From assembly GCF_014268595.2 (NCBI RefSeq), contig NZ_CP077091.1:5376001-5440000 (forward strand): a stretch of 64,000 nt of DNA, read 5' to 3'. The first letter of the stretch is position 1; each line of letters starts with the position of its first letter. A program made the position numbers and the translations under genes. The notes beneath the pieces are model-generated. The model saw only the letters and a program-made list of their open reading frames with translations. It did no database searches and was not told the DNA's origin. Of this stretch, positions 53,909 to 64,000 are shown piece after piece. Source of the DNA: Pseudomonas hamedanensis (GTDB lineage: Bacteria > Pseudomonadota > Gammaproteobacteria > Pseudomonadales > Pseudomonadaceae).

Positions 53909-55198
53909 TCAACCCTGCACGACGCAGGTGGCCAGGTGAGCGGCGAGCGCATCCCAGGCAATGCTTTGTTGTTCGCCCTGGCCACGCAGGGGTTTGAAAC
54001 CTACCACTTGCCCGGCCATTTCGTCGTCACCGAGGATCAGCGCGTACAGCGCACCGCTCTTGTCGGCCTTCTTGAACTGGCTCTTGAAGCTGCCAGCGCC
54101 GGCATTGACTTGCAGGCGCAGGTTTGGAAGTTGATCGCGAACCCGTTCGGCCAGCGCCAGGCCGGCCAGTTCGGCCTCTTCACCGAAGGCGCAGAGGTAA
54201 ACGTCGACCTGACGGGAAATTTCCGCCGGGATCTGCTCCAGGGTTTCGAGCATCAAGACCAGACGCTCGATGCCCATGGCGAAACCCACGCCCGGGGTCG
54301 GCTTGCCGCCCATCTGCTCGACCAGACCGTCGTAACGGCCGCCCGCGCAGACGGTGCCCTGGGCGCCGAGCTTGTCGGTGACCCATTCGAATACGGTTTT
54401 GCTGTAGTAATCGAGGCCGCGCACCAGTTTCGGGTTGAGCACGTAAGGAATGCCAACGGCATCCAGGCGCGCCTTCAGGCCTTCGAAGTGGGCACGGGAC
54501 TCGTCGTCCAGATAGTCGGCCATTTTCGGCGCATCGACCAGCACGGCCTGGGTGTCGGCATTTTTCGTGTCGAGCACGCGCAGCGGATTGGTCTTCAGGC
54601 GACGCTGGCTGTCTTCGTCGAGCTTGTCGTGGTGCGCCGAGAGGTACTCGACCAGCGCTTCACGATAACGGCCGCGGGACTCGCTGGTACCGAGGCTGTT
54701 GAGTTCGAGCTTGACCGCATCACGGATACCCAGCTCGCCCCACAGGCGCCAGGTCATGATGATCAGCTCGGCGTCGATGTCCGGACCGTCGAGGTTGAAC
54801 ACTTCCAGACCGATCTGGTGAAACTGGCGATAACGGCCTTTTTGCGGACGCTCGTGGCGGAACATCGGGCCGATGTACCAGAGTTTCTGCACCTGGCCAC
54901 CACCGGTAATACCGTGTTCAAGCACGGCACGCACGCACGCCGCGGTGCCTTCCGGACGCAGGGTCAGGGAGTCACCGTTGCGGTCTTCGAAGGTGTACAT
55001 CTCTTTTTCGACGATATCGGTCACTTCACCGATCGAGCGCTTGAACAGCTCGGTGAACTCGACGATCGGCATGCGGATCTGCTTGTAACCGTAGTTATCC
55101 AGCAGACGCGCGACAGTGCTCTCGAAATAACGCCACAGCGGGGTCTGTTCGGGCAGGATGTCGTTCATGCCACGAATGGCTTGCAGAGACTTGCTCAC
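53909..55198 (-). CDS. hisS: Histidyl-tRNA synthetase
   Basis: A 429-residue class II aminoacyl-tRNA synthetase. The N-terminal I-R-G-M-N-D-I-L-P, motif 2 around [16 protein letters not shown], the histidine-binding signatures [11 protein letters not shown] and A-G-G-R-Y-D-G-L, and motif 3 (G-F-A-M-G-I-E-R-L) are all present. An anticodon-binding domain forms the last 100 residues. It charges tRNA-His. It follows ispG after 22 bp in a conserved operon. Confidence 0.97.
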   Translation of the reverse strand: MSKSLQAIRGMNDILPEQTPLWRYFESTVARLLDNYGYKQIRMPIVEFTELFKRSIGEVTDIVEKEMYTFEDRNGDSLTLRPEGTAACVRAVLEHGITGGGQVQKLWYIGPMFRHERPQKGRYRQFHQIGLEVFNLDGPDIDAELIIMTWRLWGELGIRDAVKLELNSLGTSESRGRYREALVEYLSAHHDKLDEDSQRRLKTNPLRVLDTKNADTQAVLVDAPKMADYLDDESRAHFEGLKARLDAVGIPYVLNPKLVRGLDYYSKTVFEWVTDKLGAQGTVCAGGRYDGLVEQMGGKPTPGVGFAMGIERLVLMLETLEQIPAEISRQVDVYLCAFGEEAELAGLALAERVRDQLPNLRLQVNAGAGSFKSQFKKADKSGALYALILGDDEMAGQVVGFKPLRGQGEQQSIAWDALAAHLATCVVQG

Positions 55199-55220
55199 AA
55201 AGATTCCTTAATTCGTTCGA

Positions 55221-56330
55221 TCAGCCACGCGCGATAACCGCAGCGTCAGCTTCGACCTTTTCGGCCGCTTTCTGGCGGATCAGCCTTTCCAGCTCGTCCA
55301 CCAGATTGTCATTCGTCAGTTTCTGCGACGGCTTGCCGTCGATGTAAATCAGGTTTGGCGTGCCGCCGGTCAAGCCGATATGGGCTTCCTTGGCTTCGCC
55401 GGGGCCGTTGACCACGCAACCGATCACCGCGACATCCAGCGGCACCAGCAGGTCTTCAAGGCGCCCTTCCAGCTCGTTCATGGTTTTCACCACATCAAAG
55501 TTCTGCCGCGAGCAGCTCGGGCAGGCGATGAAGTTGATGCCACGGGAACGCAGATGCAAAGACTTGAGAATGTCGTAACCGACTTTCACTTCCTCGACCG
55601 GGTCGGCCGCCAGCGAGATGCGGATAGTATCGCCAATCCCTTCGGCGAGCAGCATACCTAGGCCCACGGCGGATTTCACTGTGCCCGAACGCAAACCACC
55701 GGCTTCGGTGATGCCCAGGTGCAGCGGCTGGACGATTTCCTTGGCCAGCAGGCGGTAGGCTTCGACGGCCATGAACACGTCGGAGGCCTTCACGCTGACC
55801 TTGAAGTCCTGAAAATTCAGGCGCTCGAGGTGTTCGACGTGACGCAAGGCGGATTCGACCAGCGCGGCCGGGGTCGGCTCGCCATATTTTTTTTGCAGGT
55901 CTTTTTCCAGCGAGCCGGCGTTGACGCCGATGCGGATCGGGATGCCACGGTCGCGGGCGGCATCGACCACGGCACGCACGCGGTCTTCACGACCGATGTT
56001 GCCCGGGTTGATGCGCAGGCAATCCACACCGAGTTCGGCGACACGCAGGGCGATCCGGTAATCGAAATGGATGTCGGCAACCAGCGGCACCTTGACCAGT
56101 TGCTTGATCTTGCCGAATGCCTCGGCGGCGTCCATGTCCGGCACCGAGACACGCACGATGTCGACGCCGGCAGCTTCCAGACGGTTGATCTGCGCAACGG
56201 TGGCGGCCACGTCATTGGTGTCGCTGTTGGTCATGCTCTGCACAGCGATCGGCGCATCGCCGCCCACCGGTACGTTACCGACCCAGATCTTGCGCGATTC
56301 GCGACGTTTGATTGGAGATTCGCCGTGCAT
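55221..56330 (-). CDS. ispG: 4-Hydroxy-3-methylbut-2-enyl diphosphate synthase
   Basis: A 369-residue enzyme of the MEP isoprenoid pathway. The barrel domain has [16 protein letters not shown] and A-D-I-H-F-D-Y-R. The C-terminal domain carries the [4Fe-4S] cysteines in [11 protein letters not shown] and [10 protein letters not shown]. It reductively opens the cyclic diphosphate intermediate. It starts 3 bp after the rodZ stop and is in the same transcript. Its iron-sulfur cluster depends on the isc genes to the right. Confidence 0.97.
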   Translation of the reverse strand: MHGESPIKRRESRKIWVGNVPVGGDAPIAVQSMTNSDTNDVAATVAQINRLEAAGVDIVRVSVPDMDAAEAFGKIKQLVKVPLVADIHFDYRIALRVAELGVDCLRINPGNIGREDRVRAVVDAARDRGIPIRIGVNAGSLEKDLQKKYGEPTPAALVESALRHVEHLERLNFQDFKVSVKASDVFMAVEAYRLLAKEIVQPLHLGITEAGGLRSGTVKSAVGLGMLLAEGIGDTIRISLAADPVEEVKVGYDILKSLHLRSRGINFIACPSCSRQNFDVVKTMNELEGRLEDLLVPLDVAVIGCVVNGPGEAKEAHIGLTGGTPNLIYIDGKPSQKLTNDNLVDELERLIRQKAAEKVEADAAVIARG

Positions 56331-56333
56331 GAC

Positions 56334-57377
56334 TTATTGACCCAACTTCAGGCGAGCAGTCTCGCCACTGGTGAACGGAGCGACATCGACCGCCTGGCCG
56401 TTGTAGCTGACCTGTGCGCCACGGGCATAGCCCAGGCGAACAGCGAAAGGCGGCTTGCCGGCAACGGCCAGGCTGTCGCCTTTACGCTTGAGACCACTGA
56501 ACAGGACTTTGCCGCTGCCATCGGTGACTTGCGTCCAGCAGTCGGCGACGAATTGCACCGCAACCTGGCCCTGGCCGGCGACCGGCGCCGCCGCAGGCGC
56601 GGCTGGAGCGGGAGCCACCGGGGCGGTCACGGCGGGCGCGGGCGCGTTCGGCACCGCAGGCGCCGGGGCGACAGGCGTCGCAGGTGCGGCGACCACCGGA
56701 GCGGCTGGGGTTGCGGCTGGAGCAGACGGTGCGGTCGGTGCAGGCGTCGCGGCGCCGGTTGCCGGCGCGGCAGGCTCGGCGCCCGTCGATTCGGCGCTGG
56801 TTTCCGACTGCGGCAGCGCCAGAGCGGTGGAGCCGTCGACCTGATTTTCGGCGACGGCCTGGTCTTCCGGCTCGTCGATCGGATGAATCTGGGTGGTGCC
56901 GTCCGCGCCTTCGACTTCGACGTGTTCAGGCGCCAGCGTCGTCAGGTCCTTGCTTCTCAGCGACGTCTGATCCTGCCACCAGACGAAACCGCCGCCGATG
57001 ACCGCCACCAGCAGCAGAAGGCTGACAATGCGCAAAATGGTGTGGGAAACCCGCACCGGCTCTTCGATGCGGCCGAGAGCATGAACGTTGCTGCCCTGGG
57101 AATCGGTGCCGGTGGACTGGTCGAATTGCTGAACCAGAACGGTCTGGTCCATGCCGAGCAATTTGGCATAGGCGCGAATGTAACCGCGAGCGAAGGTATG
57201 CCCCGGCAGCTTGTCGAACGCGCCGGCTTCAAGATTGCTCAGGGAGGTCACGGTGAGGTTGAGCTTGAGGGCCACTTCGGCCAGCGACCAGCCATTGCTT
57301 TCGCGGGCCTGGCGCAGAGTCTCACCGGGGTTAACGCGATTCGCTGCTACAACTTCGGGATGCGCCGCTTTCATCAT
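56334..57377 (-). CDS. rodZ: Cell-shape protein RodZ
   Basis: A 347-residue inner-membrane protein. The cytoplasmic helix-turn-helix domain (residues about 17-85, L-R-Q-A-R-E-S-N-G-W-S-L-A-E-V-A) binds MreB. One membrane helix (I-L-R-I-V-S-L-L-L-L-V-A-V-I-G-G-G) lies near 112-133. A long Ala/Pro/Thr linker (about 195-265, low complexity) follows, then a periplasmic DUF4115 domain. It links MreB to the wall-synthesis machinery. It overlaps the pilW stop by 4 bp. Confidence 0.95.
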   Translation of the reverse strand: MMKAAHPEVVAANRVNPGETLRQARESNGWSLAEVALKLNLTVTSLSNLEAGAFDKLPGHTFARGYIRAYAKLLGMDQTVLVQQFDQSTGTDSQGSNVHALGRIEEPVRVSHTILRIVSLLLLVAVIGGGFVWWQDQTSLRSKDLTTLAPEHVEVEGADGTTQIHPIDEPEDQAVAENQVDGSTALALPQSETSAESTGAEPAAPATGAATPAPTAPSAPAATPAAPVVAAPATPVAPAPAVPNAPAPAVTAPVAPAPAAPAAAPVAGQGQVAVQFVADCWTQVTDGSGKVLFSGLKRKGDSLAVAGKPPFAVRLGYARGAQVSYNGQAVDVAPFTSGETARLKLGQ

Positions 57378-58132
57378 TGCTCCGACAGGTATTGCTGATA
57401 TTCCGGCGTACCGGGATAGAGTCGTTTTAATTGCAGGCCGTAACTGGCGGCCTTGTCGCGATCTTCAAACACTTTTGCCAGCCGAACGCCGAGCAACAGG
57501 CTACGTGCATTTTGTTCGGTCAACTGGCTGAAACGGTCGTAATAGTCACGCGCGGGCACATAATGCCTGTCTTCGAAGGACAACTCAGCCATTTCCAGCA
57601 ATGCGCGTGGTTGTTGACGATTCAGACGCAGGGCTTTTTCCAGCTGTTGCTGCGCCAGATCACGCTGGCCAAGCTTGGCGGCGGTCATGCCGAGGTTTTC
57701 GAACACCCGTGAACGCTCAGGATACAGGGTATCGGCGGCCGCTTGTTCAAAACGCTCGTAGGCTTCCTTGTAGCGCTGCTGTTCGTAGAGAAAACTGCCG
57801 TAGTTGTTGAGGATGCGCGCATCGGCGGGACGTGAGGACAAGGCCTTGCGAAAGTGCTCGTCGGCCAGTGCAGGCTCCATTTCGGCCTGAAACACCAGAC
57901 CCAGGGCTGCATTGGCGTCCGGGTCCGAACTGTCCAGATCGAGCGCTTTCTTCAACGGCACCTTGGCACGCTCGGTCATGCCCTGCTGCAGGTATCCCAG
58001 CCCCAGTTGCACGTAGGCAGCCCGCGCTTCATCGCGGCCCTTGCTGGTCTTCATCGGGTTGTAGTCACCCGACAGGACACAACCAGCACACAGGCTGGCC
58101 AACAGCAACAGCAGCGCAAAGCGCAGGGACAT
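57374..58132 (-). CDS. pilW: Type IV pilus biogenesis/stability lipoprotein PilW (PilF)
   Basis: A 252-residue lipoprotein: signal F-A-L-L-L-L-L-A-S-L-C-A-G-C with lipobox L-C-A-G-C. About six TPR repeats follow (A-Y-V-Q-L-G-L-G-Y-L-Q-Q-G, A-N-A-A-L-G-L-V-F-Q, I-L-N-N-Y-G-S-F-L-Y-E-Q). In P. aeruginosa PilF is the pilotin that puts secretin PilQ into the outer membrane. The type IV pilus system is distinct from the chaperone-usher pilus at the left of this window. Its stop overlaps rodZ (ATGA). Confidence 0.93.
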   Translation of the reverse strand: MSLRFALLLLLASLCAGCVLSGDYNPMKTSKGRDEARAAYVQLGLGYLQQGMTERAKVPLKKALDLDSSDPDANAALGLVFQAEMEPALADEHFRKALSSRPADARILNNYGSFLYEQQRYKEAYERFEQAAADTLYPERSRVFENLGMTAAKLGQRDLAQQQLEKALRLNRQQPRALLEMAELSFEDRHYVPARDYYDRFSQLTEQNARSLLLGVRLAKVFEDRDKAASYGLQLKRLYPGTPEYQQYLSEQ

Positions 58133-58144
58133 AGAGATCCTCTC

Positions 58145-59293
58145 TTAGTTAGTGTTCGCGGCGTTCTGTGCCAGATCGCTGTCGGCGCTCAACTCGCGCA
58201 CGGCGATATAACGTTCGCTGCGACGGGTGCGATCCAGCACCTGCCCTACCAATTGACCACATGCGGCGTCGATGTCTTCACCACGGGTGGTGCGGACAGT
58301 GACGTTGAAACCGGCCTGATGCAACTGATCCTGGAAACGACGGATCGCGTTGTTGCTTGGCCGCTCGTACCCGGAATGCGGGAACGGGTTGAACGGAATC
58401 AGGTTGATCTTGCATGGAATGTTCTTCAGCAGCTCGATCATCTCAACGGCGTGTTCAACCTTGTCGTTGATGTCCTTGAGCAAGGTGTACTCGATGGTCA
58501 GCACACGTTTTTCGCCAAGGGCGGACATGTAGCGCTGGCACGACTCAAGCAGCATCTTAAGCGGATATTTCTTGTTGATCGGCACCAATTGGTTACGCAA
58601 TGCGTCATTCGGTGCGTGCAGGGACAACGCCAGGGATACGTCGATGTGCTTGGCCAGCTCATCGATCATCGGCACCACGCCCGAGGTGGACAGGGTCACG
58701 CGGCGCTTGGAAATCCCGTAGCCGAGGTCGTCCATCATCAGATGCATGGCGGCGACGACGTTGTCGAAGTTCAGCAACGGCTCGCCCATGCCCATCATCA
58801 CCACGTTGGTGATGGCGCGGTCGACGGTGGCCGGGACGCTGCCGAAAGATTTGTTGGCAATCCACACCTGACCGATGACTTCGGCGGCGGTGAGGTTGCT
58901 GTTGAAGCCTTGCTTGCCGGTGGAGCAGAAACTGCAATCCAGGGCACAGCCTGCCTGGGACGAAACGCACAACGTGCCGCGTTTGCCCTGGGGAATGTAC
59001 ACGGTCTCGACGCAGCTGCCGGACGCCACGCGCACCACCCATTTACGGGTGCCGTCGCTGGAGATGTCCTCGCTGACCACTTCCGGACCACGCACTTCAG
59101 CAATAGCCTTGAGCTTGTCGCGCAAGGCCTTGCTGACGTTCGTCATGGCGTCGAAATCATCGACGCCAAAGTGGTGAATCCATTTCATTACCTGACCGGC
59201 ACGGAAACGCTTCTCCCCGATTGAGTCGAAGAATTTTTCCATTTCCGGCTGGGTCAGACCCAGCAGGTTTGTTTTAACAGTCGATGTCGTCAT
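58145..59293 (-). CDS. rlmN: Dual-specificity rRNA/tRNA adenine C2 methyltransferase RlmN
   Basis: A 382-residue radical SAM enzyme. The cluster motif C-A-L-D-C-S-F-C is near residue 118, and the G-G-E-P-like loop reads M-G-M-G-E-P-L-L-N. The second catalytic cysteine is in D-I-D-A-A-C-G-Q-L. It methylates C2 of A2503 in 23S rRNA and A37 in some tRNAs. ATG 59293 has GAAGG upstream; the longer reading adds 7 residues. It lies between ndk and pilW as in other gammaproteobacteria. Confidence 0.97.
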   Translation of the reverse strand: MTTSTVKTNLLGLTQPEMEKFFDSIGEKRFRAGQVMKWIHHFGVDDFDAMTNVSKALRDKLKAIAEVRGPEVVSEDISSDGTRKWVVRVASGSCVETVYIPQGKRGTLCVSSQAGCALDCSFCSTGKQGFNSNLTAAEVIGQVWIANKSFGSVPATVDRAITNVVMMGMGEPLLNFDNVVAAMHLMMDDLGYGISKRRVTLSTSGVVPMIDELAKHIDVSLALSLHAPNDALRNQLVPINKKYPLKMLLESCQRYMSALGEKRVLTIEYTLLKDINDKVEHAVEMIELLKNIPCKINLIPFNPFPHSGYERPSNNAIRRFQDQLHQAGFNVTVRTTRGEDIDAACGQLVGQVLDRTRRSERYIAVRELSADSDLAQNAANTN

Positions 59294-59321
59294 GGATTCA
59301 CCTTCACTCTTCAAGCAATGC

Positions 59322-59747
59322 TTAGCGAGTGGTTACTTCAGTAGCTGCGAAGAAGTAAGCGATTTCGCGAGCGGCAGCAGCTTCGGAGTCCGAACCGTGA
59401 ACGGCGTTGGCGTCGATCGATTCAGCGAAGTCAGCGCGGATGGTGCCTGGAGCTGCTTCTTTAGGGTTGGTAGCGCCCATCAGCTCACGGTTGCGAGCGA
59501 TAGCGTTTTCGCCTTCCAGAACCTGAACGACAACCGGGCCGGAAGTCATGAACGCAACCAGGTCACCGAAGAAACCGCGCTCGCTGTGCTCAGCGTAGAA
59601 GCCTTCGGCTTCGGCTTTGGACAGTTGCTTCAGTTTCGAAGCTACAACGCGCAGGCCAGCGTCTTCGAAGCGAGTGGTGATCTTGCCGATCACGTTTTTA
59701 GCAACGGCGTCAGGCTTGATGATGGAGAAAGTACGTTGAACAGCCAT
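59322..59747 (-). CDS. ndk: Nucleoside diphosphate kinase
   Basis: A 141-residue enzyme. It has [12 protein letters not shown] at the start, [22 protein letters not shown], and the phospho-histidine in N-A-V-H-G-S-D-S. It equalises nucleoside triphosphate pools. It has its own promoter (TATAAT at 59798-59793) and a CTGGAG ribosome site; codon use looks highly biased, as for an abundant protein. Confidence 0.98.
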   Translation of the reverse strand: MAVQRTFSIIKPDAVAKNVIGKITTRFEDAGLRVVASKLKQLSKAEAEGFYAEHSERGFFGDLVAFMTSGPVVVQVLEGENAIARNRELMGATNPKEAAPGTIRADFAESIDANAVHGSDSEAAAAREIAYFFAATEVTTR

Positions 59748-59783
59748 GGTGTAACTCCAGAAACGGTAATTTGCGAAAAATTA

Positions 59784-59806
59784 AACCCGCGAATTATACG
59801 CGGGTT
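59784..59806 (-). promoter_or_regulatory. ndk promoter -10 box inside a palindrome (also isc-end hairpin)
   Basis: AACCCGCG-TATAATT-CGCGGGTT on the minus strand. The loop is a perfect -10 hexamer TATAAT, 46 bp before the ndk ATG, with only a weak -35 (TAGGCA, 17 bp upstream). The same stem followed by TTTAATTTTT can also act as terminator for the isc transcript. Confidence 0.6.
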
Positions 59807-59834
59807 CTTGGGTATTGCCTAACCTGCGAGACGA

Positions 59835-60035
59835 TCAGTCCAATTCTGCGGCCCAAAGCTCCTGAACCGCTTCGAGCACCTTCTCGCCGACACGGCCAGA
59901 AGTGCTATCGAAGTCTGGCAGTTCAAGAATCATCTGCTGCAGACGGACGAAACCTACCGAGTACGGATCGAGCCCCGCGTGGGCCTCGGCCAGCTCTTCG
60001 GCAATGCGTTGAACATCATTCCAACCGTAGCTCAT
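59835..60035 (-). CDS. iscX: Iron-sulfur cluster assembly protein IscX
   Basis: A 66-residue acidic protein, M-S-Y-G-W-N-D-V-Q-R-I-A-E-E-L. L-P-D-F-D and the C-terminal W-A-A-E-L-D are typical of IscX/YfhJ, which binds IscS and iron and tunes cluster assembly. It is the last gene of the isc operon, 14 bp after fdx. Confidence 0.95.
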   Translation of the reverse strand: MSYGWNDVQRIAEELAEAHAGLDPYSVGFVRLQQMILELPDFDSTSGRVGEKVLEAVQELWAAELD

Positions 60036-60049
60036 GACAGTCTTACCAG

Positions 60050-60391
60050 TCAGTGCGGCGCTTCGGCCGCATGGTTAAGCGAATATTTCGGAATCTCGAC
60101 GGTGAGGTCTTCTTCCCCAACGATGGCCTGACAGGCCAGACGCGATTGCGCCTCAAGACCCCAGGCCCGATCAAGGAAGTCCTCTTCCAGCTCGTCAGCT
60201 TCTTCCAGCGAGTCGAAACCCTCGCGGATGATGCAGTGGCAGGTGGTGCAGGCGCAGACGCCGCCGCAGGCACTTTCCATCTCGATGTGGTGTTCATGGG
60301 CCAGTTCGAGAATCGATGTGCCGGGCTCAGCCTCGACCACCATGCCTTCAGGGCAGAACTTCTCGTGGGGCAGAAAAATGACCTGCGGCAT
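60050..60391 (-). CDS. fdx: Isc-type [2Fe-2S] ferredoxin
   Basis: A 113-residue ferredoxin. The cluster ligands are in E-S-A-C-G-G-V-C-A-C-T-T-C-H-C and a fourth cysteine lies in S-R-L-A-C-Q-A-I. It supplies electrons to the Isc assembly machinery. It starts M-P-Q-V-I-F-L-P-H at 60391, sharing one base with the hscA stop. Confidence 0.97.
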   Translation of the reverse strand: MPQVIFLPHEKFCPEGMVVEAEPGTSILELAHEHHIEMESACGGVCACTTCHCIIREGFDSLEEADELEEDFLDRAWGLEAQSRLACQAIVGEEDLTVEIPKYSLNHAAEAPH

Positions 60392-62256
60392 CAGATATCC
60401 TCGATTTCATTCAGGTTGCGCCCCGACAGAGCGGCTTTCACCGTCAGATCCATGCGGCGGGCGGCAAAAGCATCGGTCACTTGCGACAGACGCTTGGTCT
60501 GCTGCTCGATGGCGTAACCATCGGTACCTTTCATCAGTTCGGCCAGTTCCTGCATTTGCAGTTCAATGACCATGCGCTCTTCGGCGTCGAGCAAACGCTC
60601 GCCATCCGCATCCAGAGCACCCTGCACGGCTTCGAGCAGGCGCTGGGCATCGACTTGCTGCTCGCGCAGAACGCGGGCGACCTTGTCGTCATTGGCGTGC
60701 TGGAACGAATCCTTGAGCATTTTAGCGATTTCGCCGTCGGTCAGACCGTAGGACGGCTTGACCTGAATGCTCGCTTCAACGCCCGAGCCCAACTCACGGG
60801 CAGACACGCTGAGCAGACCGTCGGCATCGACCTGGAAGGTCACGCGGATTTTCGCTGCACCGGCAACCATCGCCGGGATACCGCGCAATTCGAAGCGTGC
60901 CAGGGAGCGGCAGTCGCTGATCAGCTCGCGCTCGCCCTGCAAGACGTGGATGGCCATGGCCGACTGGCCGTCTTTATAGGTGGTGAAATCCTGGGCGCGA
61001 GCGACGGGGATGGTGGTGTTGCGCGGAATCACCTTCTCCATCAGGCCGCCCATGGTTTCCAGCCCCAGGGACAGCGGGATCACGTCGAGCAGCAGCAATT
61101 CGCCGCCGTCGCGCTTGTTGCCGGCCAGGGTATCAGCCTGAATCGCGGCCCCGATGGCCACCACTTGATCCGGGTCGATTTCCGTCAATGGCTGACGACC
61201 GAAGGCTTCGGCAACCGCTTCGCGAACGCGTGGCACACGGGTCGAACCGCCGACCATGACCACGGCGTGGACATCTTCCAGCTCGATGCCGGAATCACGC
61301 ACGGCGCGGCGGCAGGCTTTCAGGCTGCGCGCGACCATCGGCTCGATCAGCGCATCGAAGGCTTCACGGGTCAGTTGCGCTTTCCAGTCGCCGTAAGCCA
61401 CTTCAACGCTGGCCGCATCGGTCAGGGCTTCTTTGGCCGCGCAAGCGGTTTGCAGCAGATTGCGTTGTGCACCCGGGTCGAGATCGGCGGACAGGCCGGC
61501 GCTCTCGATGATCCAGCCGGCAATCGCGTGGTCGAAGTCATCGCCGCCCAGCGCACTGTCGCCGCCGGTGGCGAGTACTTCGAACACACCGCCGGTCAGA
61601 CGCAGAATCGAAATATCGAAGGTGCCGCCGCCCAGGTCGTAAATCGCCACCAGACCTTCGGCGTGCTGATCCAGACCGTAAGCCACGGCTGCGGCGGTCG
61701 GCTCGTTGAGCAGACGCAATACGTTCAAACCGGCGAGTTTGGCTGCGTCCTTGGTGGCCTGGCGCTGGGCATCGTCGAAATAGGCAGGAACGGTAATCAC
61801 CGCGCCAACCAGTTCGCCACCCAAAGTCGCTTCAGCACGCTGACGCAGGACCTTGAGGATATCGGCGGAGACTTCGACCGGGCTTTTCGGGCCCTGCACA
61901 GTGTCGATGAACGGCATGTGCGATTCGCCACCGACGAAGCGATACGGCAATTGCTCGCCCAGTTGCTTGACGTCGGACAGACCACGACCCATCAAGCGCT
62001 TGACCGACAGCACGGTGTTCAGAGGATCGGAGGCTGCGGCCAGCTTGGCCGACTCGCCGACTTCGACGCGGTCGGCGTGATAACGCACGGCGGACGGCAG
62101 GATGACCTGCCCGTTGGCGTCGGCCAGCGGCTCGGACAGACCACTGCGCAGCGCAGCGACCAGCGAATTGGTAGTACCCAAGTCGATCCCCACAGCCAGA
62201 CGGCGCTGGTGCGGTTGAGGACTTTGGCCGGGTTCGGCGATCTGCAGTAGAGCCAT
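60391..62256 (-). CDS. hscA: Fe-S protein chaperone HscA (Hsp70 family)
   Basis: A 621-residue specialised Hsp70. The nucleotide-binding domain has [10 protein letters not shown] (about residue 23), Y-D-L-G-G-G-T-F-D and V-G-G-S-T-R-V-P. The substrate domain starts near 390, with a helical lid. With HscB it drives cluster transfer from IscU to target proteins. The gene follows hscB after 51 bp. Confidence 0.97.
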   Translation of the reverse strand: MALLQIAEPGQSPQPHQRRLAVGIDLGTTNSLVAALRSGLSEPLADANGQVILPSAVRYHADRVEVGESAKLAAASDPLNTVLSVKRLMGRGLSDVKQLGEQLPYRFVGGESHMPFIDTVQGPKSPVEVSADILKVLRQRAEATLGGELVGAVITVPAYFDDAQRQATKDAAKLAGLNVLRLLNEPTAAAVAYGLDQHAEGLVAIYDLGGGTFDISILRLTGGVFEVLATGGDSALGGDDFDHAIAGWIIESAGLSADLDPGAQRNLLQTACAAKEALTDAASVEVAYGDWKAQLTREAFDALIEPMVARSLKACRRAVRDSGIELEDVHAVVMVGGSTRVPRVREAVAEAFGRQPLTEIDPDQVVAIGAAIQADTLAGNKRDGGELLLLDVIPLSLGLETMGGLMEKVIPRNTTIPVARAQDFTTYKDGQSAMAIHVLQGERELISDCRSLARFELRGIPAMVAGAAKIRVTFQVDADGLLSVSARELGSGVEASIQVKPSYGLTDGEIAKMLKDSFQHANDDKVARVLREQQVDAQRLLEAVQGALDADGERLLDAEERMVIELQMQELAELMKGTDGYAIEQQTKRLSQVTDAFAARRMDLTVKAALSGRNLNEIEDI

Positions 62257-62307
62257 GGTGATCAGGTCTTATCTGTCTGTCAGGCGTGCAATCAGGGCAG
62301 CACTGGG

Positions 62308-62829
62308 TTAATCGTCGAGGCGCTCTTCTAGCTGGCGCACTTCGTAGGTGAGCTTGTCGAGGAATTGCATGCGCCGCATCAGGCGTTCGGCCTGCTCGCG
62401 TTGTGCCGCATCATCCCAACAGGCTGCGAAGCTTTCGTTGAGTTGTTCCTGAGCTGCTTTCAGGCGACGCTTGAACACCGCGACACCGTCGAGGTCGGCA
62501 CTGTCCTGCAGATCTTCGAGTTCTTCGCGCCATTGCATCTGCTGCAAAAGAAACTCGGGATCGTGGACTGTGACTTCCATCGGCACTTCATGCCCGCTGA
62601 TTTTCAGCAGATAGCGTGCACGCTGGGCCGGGCTCTTTAGCGTCTGATAGGCGTCGTTGAGCCGCGCCGATTGCTCGAGCGCCGAGCGCTGCTCACGCTC
62701 GGAAGCGTCGGCAAAGCGGTCAGGATGAACGCCGCGCGCCAACTCACGATAGCGCGTGGCCAACTGCTCGAGATCCAGGCGGAAGCTCGGTTGCAGCTCG
62801 AATAAAGCGAAATGACAAGGAATACCCAC
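62308..62829 (-). CDS. hscB: Fe-S protein co-chaperone HscB (J-domain)
   Basis: A 173-residue protein. An N-terminal J domain has the H-P-D tripeptide in [10 protein letters not shown], and a C-terminal three-helix bundle binds IscU. I chose GTG 62829 (G-I-P-C-H-F-A-L-F follows), which gives the family length and starts 8 bp after iscA. The upstream ATG at 62868 would overlap iscA and add an unlikely N-terminus. Confidence 0.95.
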   Translation of the reverse strand: MGIPCHFALFELQPSFRLDLEQLATRYRELARGVHPDRFADASEREQRSALEQSARLNDAYQTLKSPAQRARYLLKISGHEVPMEVTVHDPEFLLQQMQWREELEDLQDSADLDGVAVFKRRLKAAQEQLNESFAACWDDAAQREQAERLMRRMQFLDKLTYEVRQLEERLDD

Positions 62830-62837
62830 GACCAGCC

Positions 62838-63161
62838 TCAGATGTTGAAGCTTTCGCCGCAGCCACATTCACCGCGCACGTTGGGGTTGTTGAACTTGAA
62901 GCCTTCGTTCAACCCTTCCTTGACGAAATCGAGCTCGGTGCCGTCCAGGTAGGCCAGGCTTTTCGGGTCGATGATCACTTTCTGACCATGACTTTCAAAC
63001 ACCTGATCCTCTTCACCCACTTCGTCGACGAATTCCAGTACATAGGCGAGACCGGAACAGCCCGTGGTGCGAACACCCAAGCGGATACCCTCGCCCTTAC
63101 CGCGCCCTGCTAAAGAGCGCTGAATATGCTGAGCAGCCGCTTCTGTCATCTGGATAGCCAT
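62838..63161 (-). CDS. iscA: Iron-sulfur cluster carrier IscA
   Basis: A 107-residue A-type carrier. The three cluster or iron ligands are in [10 protein letters not shown] and the C-terminal G-E-C-G-C-G-E-S-F. It receives clusters from IscU and passes them to apoproteins. It lies 23 bp after iscU. Confidence 0.97.
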   Translation of the reverse strand: MAIQMTEAAAQHIQRSLAGRGKGEGIRLGVRTTGCSGLAYVLEFVDEVGEEDQVFESHGQKVIIDPKSLAYLDGTELDFVKEGLNEGFKFNNPNVRGECGCGESFNI

Positions 63162-63184
63162 GGAAACTCCTTACCTAACGCGGA

Positions 63185-63571
63185 TCAGATCAAGCCTTTC
63201 TTCTGCTTGTAATCGCGAACAGCCGCCTTGATAGCGTCTTCAGCGAGTACCGAGCAGTGGATTTTCACTGGCGGCAGGGCCAGTTCTTCGGCCAGCTGAG
63301 TGTTCTTGATGGTTTCGGCTTCGTCCAGGGTCTTGCCCTTCATCCACTCGGTAGCGAGGGAGCTGGAGGCGATTGCCGAACCGCAACCGTAGGTCTTGAA
63401 CTTGGCGTCTTCGATAACGCCCTGATCGTTGACCTTGATCTGCAGACGCATCACGTCGCCGCACGCCGGCGCGCCGACCATGCCGGTGCCGACATCAGGA
63501 TCTTCCGCGTTCATCTTGCCGACGTTGCGCGGGTTTTCGTAGTGGTCGATGACCTTTTCGCTGTAAGCCAT
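63185..63571 (-). CDS. iscU: Iron-sulfur cluster scaffold IscU
   Basis: A 128-residue scaffold. It has M-A-Y-S-E-K-V-I-D-H-Y-E-N-P-R-N-V-G, ligand cysteines in G-A-P-A-C-G-D-V, Y-G-C-G-S-A-I-A and K-I-H-C-S-V-L-A, and L-P-P-V-K, the HscA recognition motif. ATG 63571 gives the invariant N-terminus; the reading from 63580 adds three residues. Confidence 0.98.
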   Translation of the reverse strand: MAYSEKVIDHYENPRNVGKMNAEDPDVGTGMVGAPACGDVMRLQIKVNDQGVIEDAKFKTYGCGSAIASSSLATEWMKGKTLDEAETIKNTQLAEELALPPVKIHCSVLAEDAIKAAVRDYKQKKGLI

Positions 63572-63672
63572 GATTCTCAATCCTCACTCATCAGGGCCGC
63601 TCTTGAGGCCCTGCAACTGCGCTGCGTAAATCGCCGCGTCGCTACAGGGTCTGTATCCGGCGGCTTCTATAG

Positions 63673-64000
63673 TTAGTGTGCCGCCCACTCGATTTTCGAG
63701 ATATCGACGCCGTCTTTGTACATGTCCCACAGCGGCGACAAAGCGCGCAGCTTGGTAACGGCCTCGCAGACTTTCTGCGCGGCGTAGTCGATTTCTTCTT
63801 CGGTGGTGAAACGGCCGAAGGTGAAGCGGATCGAGCTGTGTGCCAGTTCGTCGTTGCGGCCCAAGGCGCGCAGTACGTACGAAGGCTCCAGCGACGCCGA
63901 GGTGCAGGCCGAACCGGACGATACCGCCAGATCCTTGAGCGCCATGATCAGCGACTCGCCTTCAACGTAGTTGAAGCTCAGGTTCAGGTTGTGCGGAACA
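63673..64000 (-). CDS. iscS: Cysteine desulfurase IscS, C-terminal part (cut by window edge)
   Basis: The last 108 or so residues are visible and the frame stays open to base 64000. The persulfide cysteine loop [17 protein letters not shown] and the ending K-I-E-W-A-A-H are diagnostic. It takes sulfur from cysteine and gives it to IscU and tRNA thiolation enzymes. The regulator iscR, expected upstream, lies outside the window. Confidence 0.97.
   Translation of the reverse strand, partial: VPHNLNLSFNYVEGESLIMALKDLAVSSGSACTSASLEPSYVLRALGRNDELAHSSIRFTFGRFTTEEEIDYAAQKVCEAVTKLRALSPLWDMYKDGVDISKIEWAAH

Noticed and set aside
60481..62250. Plus-strand frame of 589 codons opposite hscA
   Set aside because: Complement shadow of hscA.

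Overview
The window is a 64 kb, GC-rich chromosomal segment from a Pseudomonas, most likely of the fluorescens group. This rests on three things: many REP/REPIN palindromes of the 'GTGGGAGCGAGCCTGCTCGCG' and 'TGTAGGAGTGAGCCTGCTCGCGA' types, the core gene order (iscS-U-A-hscB-hscA-fdx-iscX, ndk, rlmN, pilW, rodZ, ispG, hisS, yfgM, bamB, der; guaB-guaA; leuA; xseA), and fluorescent-pseudomonad families (DUF6124, dermonecrotic-type toxin, OprB plus membrane glucose dehydrogenase). No rRNA, tRNA, CRISPR array or intact insertion sequence was found.

Left part (1-25,300). The end of a penicillin-binding transpeptidase gene converges on a seven-gene alternate (CS1/CFA/I/cable type, alpha-clade) chaperone-usher pilus locus on the minus strand: major pilin, usher, tip adhesin, chaperone, second pilin, second adhesin, third adhesin. 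The three adhesins are paralogues, and a copy of the neighbouring gene's last codons between two of them marks a duplication. Next come a PadR regulator coupled to a siderophore-interacting ferric reductase (YqjI/YqjH-like), a small VF530/membrane-protein pair, the OprB porin and PQQ glucose dehydrogenase, and an accessory stretch. The accessory stretch holds two unknown small proteins with a common leader, a DUF6124 gene behind a structured leader, a large intergenic repeat, a second-type Lon protease and a lipoprotein peptidase inhibitor. cmoA-cmoB (tRNA wobble modification) and a 126-bp-period tandem REPIN array close this part.

Middle (25,300-38,800). tadA is coupled to a Tat-exported multicopper oxidase. 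A trehalose phosphotransferase operon follows (treP EIIBC, treC phosphotrehalase, a LamB-like porin, an EIIA-HPr-EI fusion, and an EIIB-like protein lacking its cysteine), with a divergent treR and two palindromic operators over a recognisable promoter. A large dermonecrotic-type toxin gene sits between treR and guaA. The trehalose-toxin block lies between genes that are near neighbours in P. aeruginosa as I remember it, so it looks like an insertion.

Right part (38,800-64,000). This is largely core housekeeping on the minus strand: guaB-guaA, a TauE/SafE exporter, xseA and an M23 peptidase, leuA with a short upstream leader peptide, a methionine/glutamine aminotransferase overlapping an omega-amidase, der, bamB, yfgM, hisS, ispG, rodZ, pilW, rlmN, ndk and the isc iron-sulfur operon, cut off within iscS at the right edge.
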